Source: Amaranthus tricolor | Taxonomy: Eukaryota; Streptophyta; Magnoliopsida; Caryophyllales; Amaranthaceae | Length of the DNA: 64,000 nucleotides | NCBI RefSeq assembly: GCF_026212465.1 | Contig: NC_080062.1 | Span: forward strand, 2,890,001-2,954,000 | Direction of reading: 5' to 3' | In this document: positions 23,506 through 37,100 of the stretch, piece after piece | How the letters are laid out: each line of letters opens with the position of its first letter | Position numbering within the stretch: the stretch's first letter is position 1 | The notes under the pieces: model-generated | The model's database searches: none | Told to the model about the DNA's origin: nothing | Seen by the model: the letters and a program-made list of their open reading frames with translations, nothing else | Translations under genes and position numbers: made by a program

Positions 23506-23577
23506 GCCGTCTTAGCTCAGTGGTAGAGCGCGTGGCTTTTAACCACGTGGTCGTGGGTTCGATCCCCACAGACGGCG
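23506..23577 (+). tRNA. tRNA-Lys (anticodon UUU)
   Basis: Full cloverleaf in 72 nt. Acceptor stem GCCGTCT pairs with AGACGGC, discriminator G. D arm GCTC-AGTGGTA-GAGC, anticodon stem CGTGG/CCACG with loop CTTTTAA (anticodon TTT), T arm GTGGG-TTCGATC-CCCAC. The internal promoter boxes A (tagctcagtggtagagc) and B (ggttcgatccc) are intact. There is no intron and no encoded CCA, as expected for a nuclear tRNA. The D loop is one base shorter than the common AGTTGGTA form. Confidence 0.95.
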
Positions 23578-26500
23578 AAGTAAAAAATTAAAAAATTCAC
23601 ATAGTTTAATAAATAATTCTAGTGTTTTGTTTATATTCGCTTCAATATCTATTAATTTCAACCATAAACTAAATTAATAGATATTTATATATTTTTATAT
23701 ATACAAGTATAAAAGTAGATATAGTTTTAATACGTACGTACTAATCCTTTGACCAAACAATATAAATAAACATTTACTTATAAAAATCAAATAATACATT
23801 CGTGCCTAAGAAATTGTCACATTGTATATAGCACAAAAATTTAGAAAATAGTAAACCATTTGAAATGTGAATGATATCATTGAAAATTTAAATATTTGAA
23901 GAGAAGAGTTGAAATGCGTTAATAAGAATAAAAGAACGTAGTGGAGAATGCTATTTTCACAATAATTGCACAATAACTAAACATTAAAAAATAAGAATTA
24001 AGAAAATATTTTATAATCTTAAGAATTATACAGCACTAATTTAATCACATTATATGATATTAAGCTGAAAATTTATAATCAAATTATGCAATAAATGAAA
24101 TAATCAATGTTAAGAGTTTCCATTTTAAACCCTTATACATAGCCTGTTAAGGCTATAAATATCATGAATACCGAATCTTATCTCATTTTAAACATATGGC
24201 ATTCGCATTTTTGATTCCAAAAGTAACAAGAAATATGATATTTTTATCTTTTAGGGTTATGCACAATAGGCTTGAAAATATAATCCTAATAGAATTCTAT
24301 TAAGCATTACTAACATTGGTTGTCGTATGATTTTGTCATAAACATAGGCAGAGATAGGGTGGCCAAGGCCAACTTCATAACTTTTTTGAAATTAGCTTAT
24401 AAGAAACTTGTATGAATTCTGGTCTCTCAAACAACTATAATCTAATATTTTGGCGTAAGTGTTGGCTTCACCATTGGTTATAGATCTCCAACTATCAGCT
24501 CATTACCTTCTACATCGCAACTCAACCTTGTTCTAGTTTCATACTATCCCATTCTCCGTGTACATAAGTCTTTAATAAAATTGGTGGAACACTGCAGATT
24601 TGCAGTCAATGACTCGGAAAAATTGGTAATTCTTCACGACAATTATGAAATTTGAAAATTTCCTCATGACATTGAACCAGAAGCAGCACAGAAGGATCAC
24701 TCTTGAGGAGGTCACTACTTGGAACATGATCAATTTCGAATAATAAGTGTTCATAGTTTAATGATCGGAATTCATGTTCAACAGGTCGAGGAGCTGCAGA
24801 CGTACGGTGTGCTTCAAAACACATTGAAATAGGAATCTGGCTCTATTAGACCATTCGTTCAACAAGATTCCATTAACCCAATGCCGTTGTGTGGTTCCCA
24901 CCTAGGATGGAGTTTAGGAGGATCGGATATACTTAATCTTACCCTTGTTAACAATTAAATTAACAAAAAGGTTGTTTCCAATTGACCCTTGGTAGCAAAC
25001 GTCATGTTCAACTTCACATAAATAAGAAGTGCATATGAGTTAATGAGGCATTTCGCTTGGTCTATTAGAACAGTAAATCAGTTATGGAGTTTGTGCATGA
25101 TATGATCTTAGCATAAAAAACATTCAATAGCATCATTGCTTTATTTGTTATTCATAGTCTCTCACATCCCAACAAGTACTAAATCTCAGCTATTAACTTT
25201 GTTACATGGCCTTAAAAAAATACTCTTAAACTCAAATTATAGCCTTTTATTTGAGGACAAAAACATATGATCTCGATTTGGATATGGGTCATACATCATA
25301 CCACAATCCAAAAATATGGTTTCAATATCAATCGCAAAACGAACTTTGCGGTCAATGCATATGGTTTCATGATGATCAGGCCCCTATTTTTTGCAATATG
25401 CTTCATTTGACTAATACTCCTTCAAAGAAAACTAGAAACTTAACGTGAACATTCAATGAGCTATATATGGATTAATATTTTCACAACATATTTCAACTCA
25501 GTTAAATTTCATGCTGCTGGTGCAGATGCAGGTGCTTCTACCTGAATTAGCAGTGGCATAGAAAGAAATTACTTGGTCGGAACACAGCGTTGAAAGCTTA
25601 AAAGAATCTTTACACTGAGGTGAAGCTGAACAAAGATTGTCAGTTGAAGCAACCCACAAACACCTGTCTGTCTCTGACGAAACTTACTCTTCTGCTAAGG
25701 TTGGAAAATTGTTCAAGTTAAAAAATTTGAATTCCATTTTCTATAATACAGAAACTTATCATGAACAGTGAAAGAATCAAACTAGCATATAAAAACAAAA
25801 CACGCAGAAAAAAAAAGAATAATTCAATAAATGAGTGTTGGGTCACTTACATTGTCAATCCATCGGTGAAAGACTGAAAGCAGAACAAACTACCGGAAAT
25901 ACCTGAGAATAATAAGATGTAAACCAAATCATAGCACAGATGATGAAGCAGTGAGAATCAAATAGAATCACGAGAGCCACTCAGTTGTAAAGCAAAATCA
26001 CCTATCGATAAGGATGACGGAATTCCAGAAATTTGTTATGGTGCAGAAATTGATCTTGGCCCCTTCAAAAACTTCATCCAAATCACAACAAATGCACTGA
26101 AGACAGCTCAACTTTCAGATTCTTATCCTTCAACCAGAAAACTTGGGTACTTTTGTATATTCCTCACTCCTCAGTCAACATGTACTTATCATGTAGATAT
26201 AAAAATAAAAACTAGCTGTCATGTCAATGCAAACGTAATTAACATCATGCCTCCATAATGCACTTACTGTAGCTCAGTAAGACATCTAACTCGCCAAGTC
26301 CAGTAAAGAACAAAATATATGGCACTAACCCAAGTGTTATGTGTTCTGGAACAAGCCTATGCCAATTCCAAATACGCAGGAAGGAATGCTGACGCTTCAG
26401 AACAAGGTGAATAATCTTCATACTTTGCAGGCTTAAGCAACATAGATAGGAAGCATGGATAACGTTAAACTAGAACAAAAGGGCAAATTATAAATACTTA

Positions 26501-28107
26501 AATCATATGATAGGGAAAAAATAAATGCACACTTTTGAACCAGGCTATGCTAAATATTGGCGGAATAATGCTGTATGCTTCGGCTATTGAGCATTACCTT
26601 CTATGGCATCCAAACTATCCAAAATATGTAGATAGTCAAAAATTTTCCTATTTTCATCAATTCACAGCTAAATAGGACATAATAAGAAAGCAAACAGAAT
26701 TCATTCATGCAGAAACCACTTTCTTAATGCACACTGCATCATGAACTAACTCGTCAGTTTCATTTTGTACGATTTCACATATGAAGGAAAAATGTTACTA
26801 TGCCGTGACTTTACGGATTAGTACAGTCTCCAGAAATGGACCAAAATAACCTTTGAACTTGGCCGAGGAAAACTCCTTCACCAGCAATGAGTATAATATA
26901 CTGGATTTTTTACACGACAATATCCTTGTTTTACTACTAGAGCAAAAGTGGAATAGTTAGAAGCTTCCATATGAGTGACAAGCACGACAAAGGTCCTAAT
27001 GCCCAAATACCTTAAATGGAACATGCAAGATTTTGCTGATCACATGGAACCATGAATAGAGAAGATTTATGGCTCATTGCCTTCAAACGGGATACTCGAA
27101 AGAGCAATAATGGAGTGTCTCTAAGAAGACAGAAAAATGCCCGAGGAGATAAAAATTGTGCCCTACCAATATGGTTTTCAATACTTGCTGTCACATCGAG
27201 GAAAATCAAACACAAATAAGCAACTCCTAGAGTTGATCCAACAGGCAAACTTATAAATAACGGCAGGTACACAGCTGCAGTAGAAACAATAAAACAGATA
27301 ACATGTCAAACTTTTCAGGTAGCTAACAATCATAACTCATAAAAGGACTGGTTCATGTAACTTCCGCTCTCGATCCTATTTCACAAATTATTGTCTAGAA
27401 CTTGCAAAACAATGATTGTAGAACTCCTACGTAGTATGTAGTACACATGTTCAACCGAAAAAATATAACCGAAACCTCAGCGGTGCATATTCAATCTGAA
27501 ACACACAATTAGAGGGTCCATTTTCCATCCAAAACACATAAAACAGGTTCACAAGACATAAAAAATATACTTTTCTCCTTCAAATAAACCAATGACGGCA
27601 AGAGGGTGCGCGACACAACCATAAGCATCACTAAGGCTTTACCAACGTGAGTGTTCATGGACTTGAAACTTGTCTTCGCCGCACTCTACAAAAAGAAAAG
27701 TTCAAGGGCGTGTAGAATTGTCACAACTCCAGCCCCCAGTTTGGGTGAAGGATTATATACAAGCTGCCATATCAAAGACAGGTTATTAGCAGCACAAAGC
27801 ATTACCAATGAGAATACAGCCAATACACAACTGGTTAGCTTTCATTAGCATCATGGTTTTGGAGAGAGCAATACACAAAGTGATATCATAAAATAAAATC
27901 TTGCTTCTCATGGAGCTTTTACAAATCCACCAATCAATTTTCCTTGATAAAATAAGTACAGATAATGAAAATAAAATGAAGTAGAAAAAAAAGAATGAGA
28001 AACTGTTTTGAAGTATAGAAATGTAAACTAGTAAGACAAGAAAGAACCACAACTTAATAATTCTCAAGTTTGACAAGTACATAAAGACAGGAAAGTTTAT
28101 TCTTTCC
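23578..28107. other. Intergenic region and AP-3 beta 3' flank, no gene recognised
   Basis: 4.5 kb without a gene I can name. The part next to 28107 should include the AP-3 beta 3' UTR. Two minus-strand stretches look slightly protein-like. About 24606-24824 is a 72-codon frame. About 27012-27290 is a frame preceded by a good acceptor (ttctactgcag) whose first 30 codons are hydrophobic. Neither matches a family I recognise and neither extends by splicing. They could be decayed gene pieces or UTR sequence. Confidence 0.4.
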
Positions 28108-31100
28108 TTAAGAGCAGCTAGACAAGGGTTCAGCTAAGAAATTTACAACCCTGTTTAACAGATTTAAGCCAAAAACAGTTTCTTCACAGTTGACTTTCAC
28201 TGACATATTCAGTGGTTCTGAACAAGCACCTTCAACTGTAATGGTAATCAAGCAAGGAACAGAGCTGCTTAATATTTCAGCACTGAACCGTAAGCACAAA
28301 CCTGATGCATCATCAAGTTTAGATGCCAGAGGTAAATCCACAGAAACAAGAAAAAGGTTTGCATTACTTAGCATCTTTAAAGCTATGCTCTCACAGATTA
28401 TAAGATATGCGTCTTTCGAAAAGGAGTTCTCACTATTGTCCTTGCTCAGCTCAACAACGTGATCAGAAAAGGTACACCTGAAACATAGTTTGCAGGTGAT
28501 ATACATCAAGTCCAAAAATCATGACAAAAGCACTAAGCTTAAATCAAAAAGGGAGCAAAACAGAATTAATACACTCACATCAGATGAAATAGTGACCCAA
28601 AAGGCAATGTAACAAAAGCAACATTGCATAGATGTGTGCATGTAGATAAAGAATAAACTTAGACAACCCTTAGAACTAATATATGGTTTCATGTAGTACA
28701 TGTAGCCGACACAAATTTTTTGGGATTAACGCCTTAGCAGTTTTATTGAAAGAGAGGTATTCTTGTAGAGTTCCAATAGTAGTAAGATGAGCTAGAGATC
28801 TCAAACTTGAAGATATAGCATGATTTGGCTTACTCTCTATCAATCTGTATCATGGCTCTAATAGGTGATCACATATCAATTGCAAATTCAAAGTTCATAT
28901 GGTAACAAAGTCTAATTAGGTGAGGTTGAGCAAAGTTTTAAAGCCATGAACAATAACAATGAAGCCATACCTTCTCACATACTCAAACATGCCTGGTAGC
29001 TGTGATTCTTTATTTCTAAAATCTAGAACATCCATCTTTAGGGGTTTTATAAAGTATCCAATATCAGGGCGCAACTTTACAGGGTACTTCTCACCATTGC
29101 ACTGTAAAGACAGCTTTAAGGGTAGAAGATGGTGATGGAACCGAACATGAAGGACTCGTTTCACTCTTCGACGAGGTTCAAGAGAACTAATAGCTTCCAT
29201 GGGAACCAAAGTTGGGACATCATCGTGAACTGCAGAGGACCTGAAAAATCACCTTTGTTAGCCCTGTCATCTCAGAAATCAATAAGGCAACTTCGGAGAA
29301 TCAACTCGGCAACAAAAAGACAGATAAAAAGGGGGAGTAAGTAGTTCCACATAACATATACACCCACTGGGAATCTTTGTACATTCTTTTAGAACTAGCA
29401 ACCAGTAAACCATATATTTTTCAATTGCTACACTTTGGCTTTTGCACATGCTGCTCACATTTCAAACATACTATCTTTATCCATTTGTGAAAACTAAAAA
29501 AAAGTATTTAGTAAATATACATATAGCATATCCAGCAAAATTTTACATAACATTTGTTTTTATATGTTAGTAGAAAGATATATGGTCAAAATTTCGTATA
29601 TAAATAGTGCTCAAGTCAAATTGCTGCAATTGAAAAATTAGAGCACGTAAATTATTTCACAAGAAAGACGAAATTATAAATGCATTCCTCCTTGAGTAAG
29701 AAGGGATGGAACTGTTTACTAGAAAAGCAAACACTCCAATAAAATTTATCAATAAGGATTTATGATATTAACTTTCATGTTCCATCTGCAAAAGCACATA
29801 AGTGATTCAGAGCATTTCACTCAATACCTTTCTAATTTCATCAATCCTTGCTCTGTCGAATCTGGACCTTTATTAGCCCCCTCATCTACCAGTATCACTT
29901 CTGAGAAAGAATCGTTAGAGCAATTATGAAAAGTAACCTCCACACAGACAAGCAACGGTGAGACATCAGACACCTGACAAGAAAATGAATAGTCCACCTT
30001 CAAACCCTGGCCAGTCACAGTATCCAAAAGAGTATATGATTTAGGCTTGACTCGATTGCCAAAATCGTCAATGGAAATTCTGGCAGATCTTTGAACGGTA
30101 TTGATACCAGATGGTTTCAGGTCCGACAGAACAGGTTGCTCACCCAACCATGACTCTAAGTTCCTTCTAGAAAATATTTCCTCTACTCCGCCAGATCCAG
30201 ATTGGGCATGACTAGTTTCAGCACAATTCTGCCCCTCAAAAGCGTTATCAGCATCTGAAATCTGGATCAATGGATCTGCACTCTTATGAGCTTCATTAGG
30301 AGATTCACTCTCCTCACTGCCATCATCAAAACTTGACCCGCTATTTGAATGCTGAGAACTATAACCAGACACGTTTTCCTCATCCAGAGAACCAGATAAT
30401 GTCTCAGAATCATCTGTTGCATAGTCCCCAAAGCTCTCTTTTTCTTTGATAATATTTGAGTCTTTGTCAACATCAGCAAGAAGCAAACTACAAGGTTTAG
30501 GGAGAGGTTCATATCCAGGCGCAGCATGCAGAACTATTTGTGAAAGAGATCCAGGAAGATAAAAGCGGGAATTGAGGGGTTGAGACAATGGCAACCCTTT
30601 GGATGGGCCGAGCATTTTTTCTGCAATAAGATGTGCTGCCCCCTCTTTTGGCGAGGCATGATTTACATCATCATCAAGAGATTCTAAAAATGTTGACAAT
30701 ATTTTTGAAAAAGCACGAGCTCGGTCTCGGACATCATAATTCATGTCGTTTCTTGCCAGTTCAAGCACATAACTTACAAGTTTTCTAATTGTTAAATGAT
30801 CTTCACTTTTGGAATACAACAAGACCTGAATCCAATGGAAGAATATAGTTCAGGAATGATATACAAGCTTACTGACAACATCAAGAACTTTAACAGCAAG
30901 CTTATCAACCACCAGTCCACCAAGAATGAAGAACGACCATCATAAGTATCACAATAATCCAACAGAAATTCAACATTTTACTTTTCAGTTTATCCTGATT
31001 AATTTTAACTTATTCTTTGTTCAGGTCCCACCAATTCTTTACAACATCTTACTTATTCCTTTGAGCTCAACTATCTCTCCAATTGCTCCCCTTCAAGCCC

Positions 31101-34100
31101 CGATCTTATCTACTTACTTTTAGATATAGTAATGAATGGAGGAGGAGAATATATGTAGATGATCATTGGATTAGATATTATTAATTGTAGATTACTCATC
31201 CGTCCCTAAGATTTAGCATCAAAAAGAAAGTAGGGTGTTTTTAAGAAAAAGTGGATATTTGGTAATAAATGAAGAGAAAGATTGAATTATGTGTATAATA
31301 TTAAAAAGGAGTAATAATATATAGATAAGATTAAAAGAAAATGGTGGGTCCATTTTCTAAAATAAAAAGGATGCAAAATGAAAGAGACAACCCAAAGTGA
31401 AAAATGATAATAAGTGAGGAACAGAGGGAGTAGTATTATACATTTATTATTAGCAGTTGATAGAGCCGAATGAACATCGTTACCAATCAATTATCAGGCT
31501 GATTTAAATTGTTTCATAAAGCCAACCTCATATAGTGAGATTAAGGCTTACGCATTATTTTTGTGTTGTAGTACCATTATTTTTGTGTTGTAGTACCTCC
31601 TATTAGTAGAATAAAAGATGACTAACCAACATAAAACCTATAACAAAACACTATATGGGCCCAAAAGAAGTGTAAGAACTATTATAGAATGATAACAAAG
31701 AATAAAAAAGAGTAAACATACCAGACTTAACAACGTTTTAAACATGAAAAAAATTTCCTATTACACAGGCACACTATTTACAAGTCCTTAATGCTATCTG
31801 CGTCATCAATATACTTGATCCTACGGAACTCTAACATTATACCCCATCGTCCATCTAACTACATCCAAAGCTAAGTCCATAAGATATTTTAGTTTTGCAT
31901 TAAACCAGTAATAATAAGCAGTAACAACTGATGAACGGGTAAATGGTAAAATAAGAACCATCCAATAAACCTTATTTTTTTCTTACCTTAGTAGCAGTAT
32001 TAAGTATCTGAAGTTTTGTTTCAGCAGCTTCTGAAGTGAAACAATGAGCAAGATACTTGAGCACTGAAGTTAACATCAAAGGAATTCTGTCTCCTAAAGA
32101 ATTGTATTCTCCAACCATCCACACAATTATTGCTCGGGCTGCAGGCACCTTGATAGAATCCATACTCCGAACCAATTGAATAATTACCTTAAAATTGTAA
32201 AAGATTAACAAATAAAAAACACCAGAAACGGCGCAGTAGTGAAACGGATTTTAAAAAGCATTAAAGAACAACCACTTTAGTCGTTAAACACGGTCATAAC
32301 TTTCTAAATATTCTAAATCTTCTGTTAAAACACCAGGATATAACTTCTAAATCTTCTGTTAAAACAATTACAAGAACCATCAAGAGAAAAGCTTAACTTT
32401 TTCATTGTCGCTTGACACATCCTCATAGAACTTCTCTTAGGACGTGCAGCAATTGAAACATATTAAAATAGAACCAAAAAAACGCAACGGAACTACAAAC
32501 TAATTAAAAGATTTATCAAAGGTTTTCATTGACGTGTTTATTTTGAACATTGAACCAATTTCCACCTTACATCAAGAAACAGTACTATCAAGCATACTTT
32601 CCTCACATTCATAGGTTTAGTACTTCAGTCAGTTCTTTACACTACTAGCATAAAGAAATTTAGATGTTCTGAATTCTGGTAAATGCATATCCATTAACAT
32701 TATATAAGATAGATATTGGTATAATAAGATAAAACAAAATCACACTATTCGTAAATACATTAGGGAAACATCAATTTGCAGTCACTCAAATGGCTCCTCA
32801 GACCTGTCATGAAGGGAAACATCATCGTTGTAACAGAAAGTCAAAATAGGAGTAAAAGATTTGAGACACAACACACGACCTAAGACTTCGTTTTTTTTTT
32901 CATTTTGTAAGTGAAGACTTCGTTGTTTCTTCCTAGATCTGTAGAGCACTTTCTGGAAAAAATGCACGCGTTTAAATCTTGAATGCAGCCAAAATCATGA
33001 TAATAATGTCACTGGTAACGTGAAATTGTGAATTATTTGCAGCTAATTACAAACTACTCCTAATGCATTTCACATTATAGAAAAAAGGCTATGTCTGCAA
33101 TTCAGTTGCAGCGACGGTTCATTCTCTGACATCACAGTGTAATTTACGATTTGGAATACTTTATCATAGTATTCAACAGTACAGAAACATTTTGTCTAAC
33201 TTAGTTACTTTTTAGCACCTAATTCTTTTTCAAACAAAAACAAAAAAAGGATTCTAAATGTTTGAGATGACTACAATATGAGCTAAAAAGTTTCAATATC
33301 TGGGAATTTGAATTGGATCAATAACATGTTACACCATACAATGGCAAATGGAGTACTATATTAATTTATAAAATACTTCGCAATGTGATTTTTAGCACAT
33401 GTATCATAGTATTCAACAGTTTTGAAACATTTTGTGTAACATAATTACTATGAAGCATCTAATCAATCTTTAAGTAAAAAAAAAAAAAAAAAAAAAAGAA
33501 GATTCTGAATGTTTGAAATGACTAAAATATGAGATTAGAAGTTTTTATATTTGTAAACTTGAATAGGATAAATAACATATTAAAATGGCTAATGGGATAA
33601 CATCAATTTACGATAGATGTCAAAATCTGATTTTAAGCATGTGTTTCAAACAGCCTTTTGGCAATGGTAAGTTGGATAATAGAAAATGTTCTTTAGGATG
33701 GCCACCATTTGATTTGATAGATCCCAACCCACCCCTGGATGGACAAAAGTCATTCACATCATGGAAGAGAGAACTACCACTGACAAAAGTTCTTAATGAA
33801 GTTTACCCAAGTTTCAATTAATATTGCCTTCAGGTAATACTAGGAGAAAAAAAATCCAAACAAATTCCTACAAGCAGAAGCGAGCTGTATGGCATTGGAT
33901 TCGCATGCTGTGAGTGATCACCATATTGTCACACAACATAACAACAATTTGCCAGTTTTATTTTCTTAAGCCTCTCATCATAAAGAGAAATGGCAGTTTG
34001 ACTGGAAATGCAATAAAGATGATTATACCTTGTCATGACTTGGTGGATCTTGACTTATGATAGCTTTCATTGACATTACAGATTGAATCAGTATTCCAGC

Positions 34101-37100
34101 TTCTCCATTTGAAGCATCTTTCTCAATAGATGAAAATTCTGCAATATTGCCCTGTTTGATAAATGCAGTGATCTCATTCCAGAGAAGGAAATTTTATTAA
34201 AAAGCTTCAAAATGTCTACCCTTTTTGGTAAGTGATAAAAGCCCTTCCAAGCACATATTAGCGAGTTTCGGAAGACGTTGAGCACATAGACCAATGGCAG
34301 CTACCGTATCAGCAGCAAATCTTCTATCTGGATCTTTAACATAATCCTGCCAACAACAAAATAAAGGTTAAAATAGCATCAGATACGACATCACAGTTTA
34401 ATAAAGGCCTTTATCTTAAACAAAAAATTAACCCTGGTTTTAATCCCTATTCATAATAGTTTGAAGCAGTACCACACTGCCGTCTCATTATATATAATAA
34501 AAAATTATGAGAAATATGTTTTGGAAAAGGATAAAGAACCAATCAACAACCTACTTTACCCTATTACGTAAAACCTTGTAACAGGCAACTGAAGTGTCAT
34601 TATCACCTCAAGTAAGAATTATCAATTAGAAAGTAATGAAGAACAATAATTCAAAACGATTGTATGTAGGGAAAAGCAGGTCATCTTCATAATTACCTCG
34701 AATTCCTGAAAAATGCTAGAAATTGAAGAATCTGTAGCAATTAAAGACAGAATTTCAAGCTTCAGAGCTTTTATCTGATATGTTTCTGAAGTTGATACAA
34801 AAAAATCTTCATAGAAATCGGCAAAAAGAGAAGGCATGACTTTAGAAAAAACTTGAATGTTGCAGAGCACCTAAACAAGCAAACGACAAATAAATGGTTT
34901 TATCCCAATTCTCAATGCACCATGTAAAAGTACAGCTAGTAATCAATTTGAACTTGCAAAACCAAGATTACCTAGATCACATAAAAAATTACTTATAGTA
35001 ACAAACTCTAACACATTTAGGGGGTATTTGGCAATTAGCTTTTTATTGGCTTTTGGCTTTTTGGTTGATAAAACAACCAAAAAAAGTGTGGTAAATGGCT
35101 TTCAAGCCAAAACCAAAAAACTACTCATAGTAGCTATTTTCATTGGCTTTTGGCTTTTTTTTAATAAACAACCAACAAACAACAAATAATTTTTACCAAA
35201 TATCTCCTTAACAGCAACCAGCTACTGGTTTATCAGCCAAACCAGCCCACAACCAACCATTTGCCAAACATTTGACAAACAAACCCATAAATTTAATCTA
35301 AACATAACCTTAACAATTGGGGCTTATCAGCCAATGCTTTTAGCTGGTCAAACAGCTAGCACCTCCAACTAACAATTTGCCAAACATTTGCCAAACAGGT
35401 CCACATATCTAATCTAGAAGTTCTTAATGGACTATAAAGAATCCAAATAGAGCCAAGAGGCTCAAGACCACAACACGATGAGCATTTATGCTCGTTACAA
35501 CAACTAAACAGTTAGTTAGCAAAAGGGTTCTTTTTTGTAACGCATTGTACTTCAATCACAATTGTTACAATGAGACCACAACAAGACTTGGTTAAATGAT
35601 TCACTCAACAAGATCTACAGGACAAATAAGATGTTGAATGTCAGTAGAAGAATTACTCTAGTGCCCATTTAAATGAACAAAGGAGATGTCCAAGATTGCT
35701 CCAATTATCAAGAAATAAAACTCATGAGTCAAACTAAGAAGTTATGGGATAGAGTGATAGAGATACGTATGAGGAGATGTACTTACATATCAGAGAACCA
35801 ATTTAGATTTTTGCAGGGAAATCTACAATAAAAGCGATTCTCTTATGTGACCCATAATGAAGTACTATAACGCTAGAAAAAGAAACTTGCACATGCTCTT
35901 CATTGACTTGGAAAAAGAATACAACAAGGTAACAAGACAAGTACTTTGGTAGACAATGACAAAGTAGGGTATTCCCAAAAATACATTAATGTAGCGCAAG
36001 ATATGTACCGAGAAGTAAAGAACATTGTTAGGACATGTAGAGGGAAAACAAGCGATTTTCCAATCATAATTACTCTTTATCAAGGCTCGGCCTAAAACCC
36101 TTTTTTTTGCAGCAGTATCAGATGAGATAACTCGATCGATACAAGGAGATGTGTGTTGGTGCATGTTGTTTACTGATGACATTGTTTAGTGGATAAGACG
36201 AGAAAATGGTAAACTCTAAGTTAGAACGATGGAGACAAGAGTTGGAGTCACGAGGTTTCAAATTAAGTTGGAGCATGAGAAAGTACATAGAGTGTAACTT
36301 CAGCACAAACAAGGTAATGAGATGCACTATAATGCTAGAAGAGAAAGAAATCTGTGACATTCGGGAATTTAAAATAAATAAAATAATTTTGGGCTTTAAA
36401 TTAATTAAGAAAATTACCGTGAATCAAGTAAGTAAAGTAGGTAATAATAATAATAATAATAGTTATAGTAATAATAATGATGATAAAAAAAAAAAAAAAA
36501 CTAAAACTAAATATCCAAAGAAAAATCAGAAACCCAATTCCTTATCCCCATTTCCCTTCCCGTCACTTTTTTTTTCTACCACCTTCTCATTCCTTCTTCT
36601 TCCTTCTTAAACCGACACCCTTCCCACTTCCTTTTCCTTTTCCTTTTCCTTTCTTCTTCTTCTTCGAGCGACAGCAGCACCGGCAACACCTTCACCATCT
36701 TCTTCCTCCTTCTTGTAATTGTTGGTGTAAACAAACTAAGGTATTAAATCTCTTAATTTCTATGTGTAATTTCATTTTACTCATCTTTTATAATCGATTT
36801 TCTTCTTATATGTTCGAACCCTAACTATTTCTAATCGAAATTACATGTAAAAAAATGAATATATTTGTAGAATTTATTCCATTAAAGAAGAAAGATCTGA
36901 AAATCCTTTTGTGTTCTTTGTTCATCCATTTCGAAGGCTTTAGTTGGGTTCTTTTTAGTGTTGATTAGTATTGGTTTTTGGGTTATTTGATTTCTAGTAT
37001 AAAGTTTGGTATTTATTGAAATTTCAGTCCGGAATTTGAACGTTCTGTTTTGGCCACTTTCGAAGTAGTTCTAATTGTTTTTGGGTTCTGGTTCCTTCAT

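Noticed and set aside
24572..24824. Minus-strand frames of 60 and 72 codons near the tRNA
   Set aside because: They overlap in different frames, match no family I recognise and lack extending exons.
28190..28462. Plus-strand 90-codon frame opposite AP-3 beta exon 11
   Set aside because: It is the antisense shadow of a well supported coding exon.
33585..33821. A 78-codon plus-strand frame inside AP-3 beta intron 7
   Set aside because: No recognisable domain, no splice-consistent extension, antisense in an intron; could be a decayed fragment but cannot be supported.
34141..34151. Acceptor cag at 34151 for AP-3 beta exon 7 (starting ggcaatattgc)
   Set aside because: It would shift the frame to an early stop; the next acceptor (ttgcag, ending 34139) keeps phase and matches the family.
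36206..36824. Open frames with Asn/Lys and Phe/Pro-rich repeats (also 43242-43710)
   Set aside because: They cross the LINE/LTR junction or read the A-rich and CT-rich tracts of the two LTRs; low-complexity artefacts.
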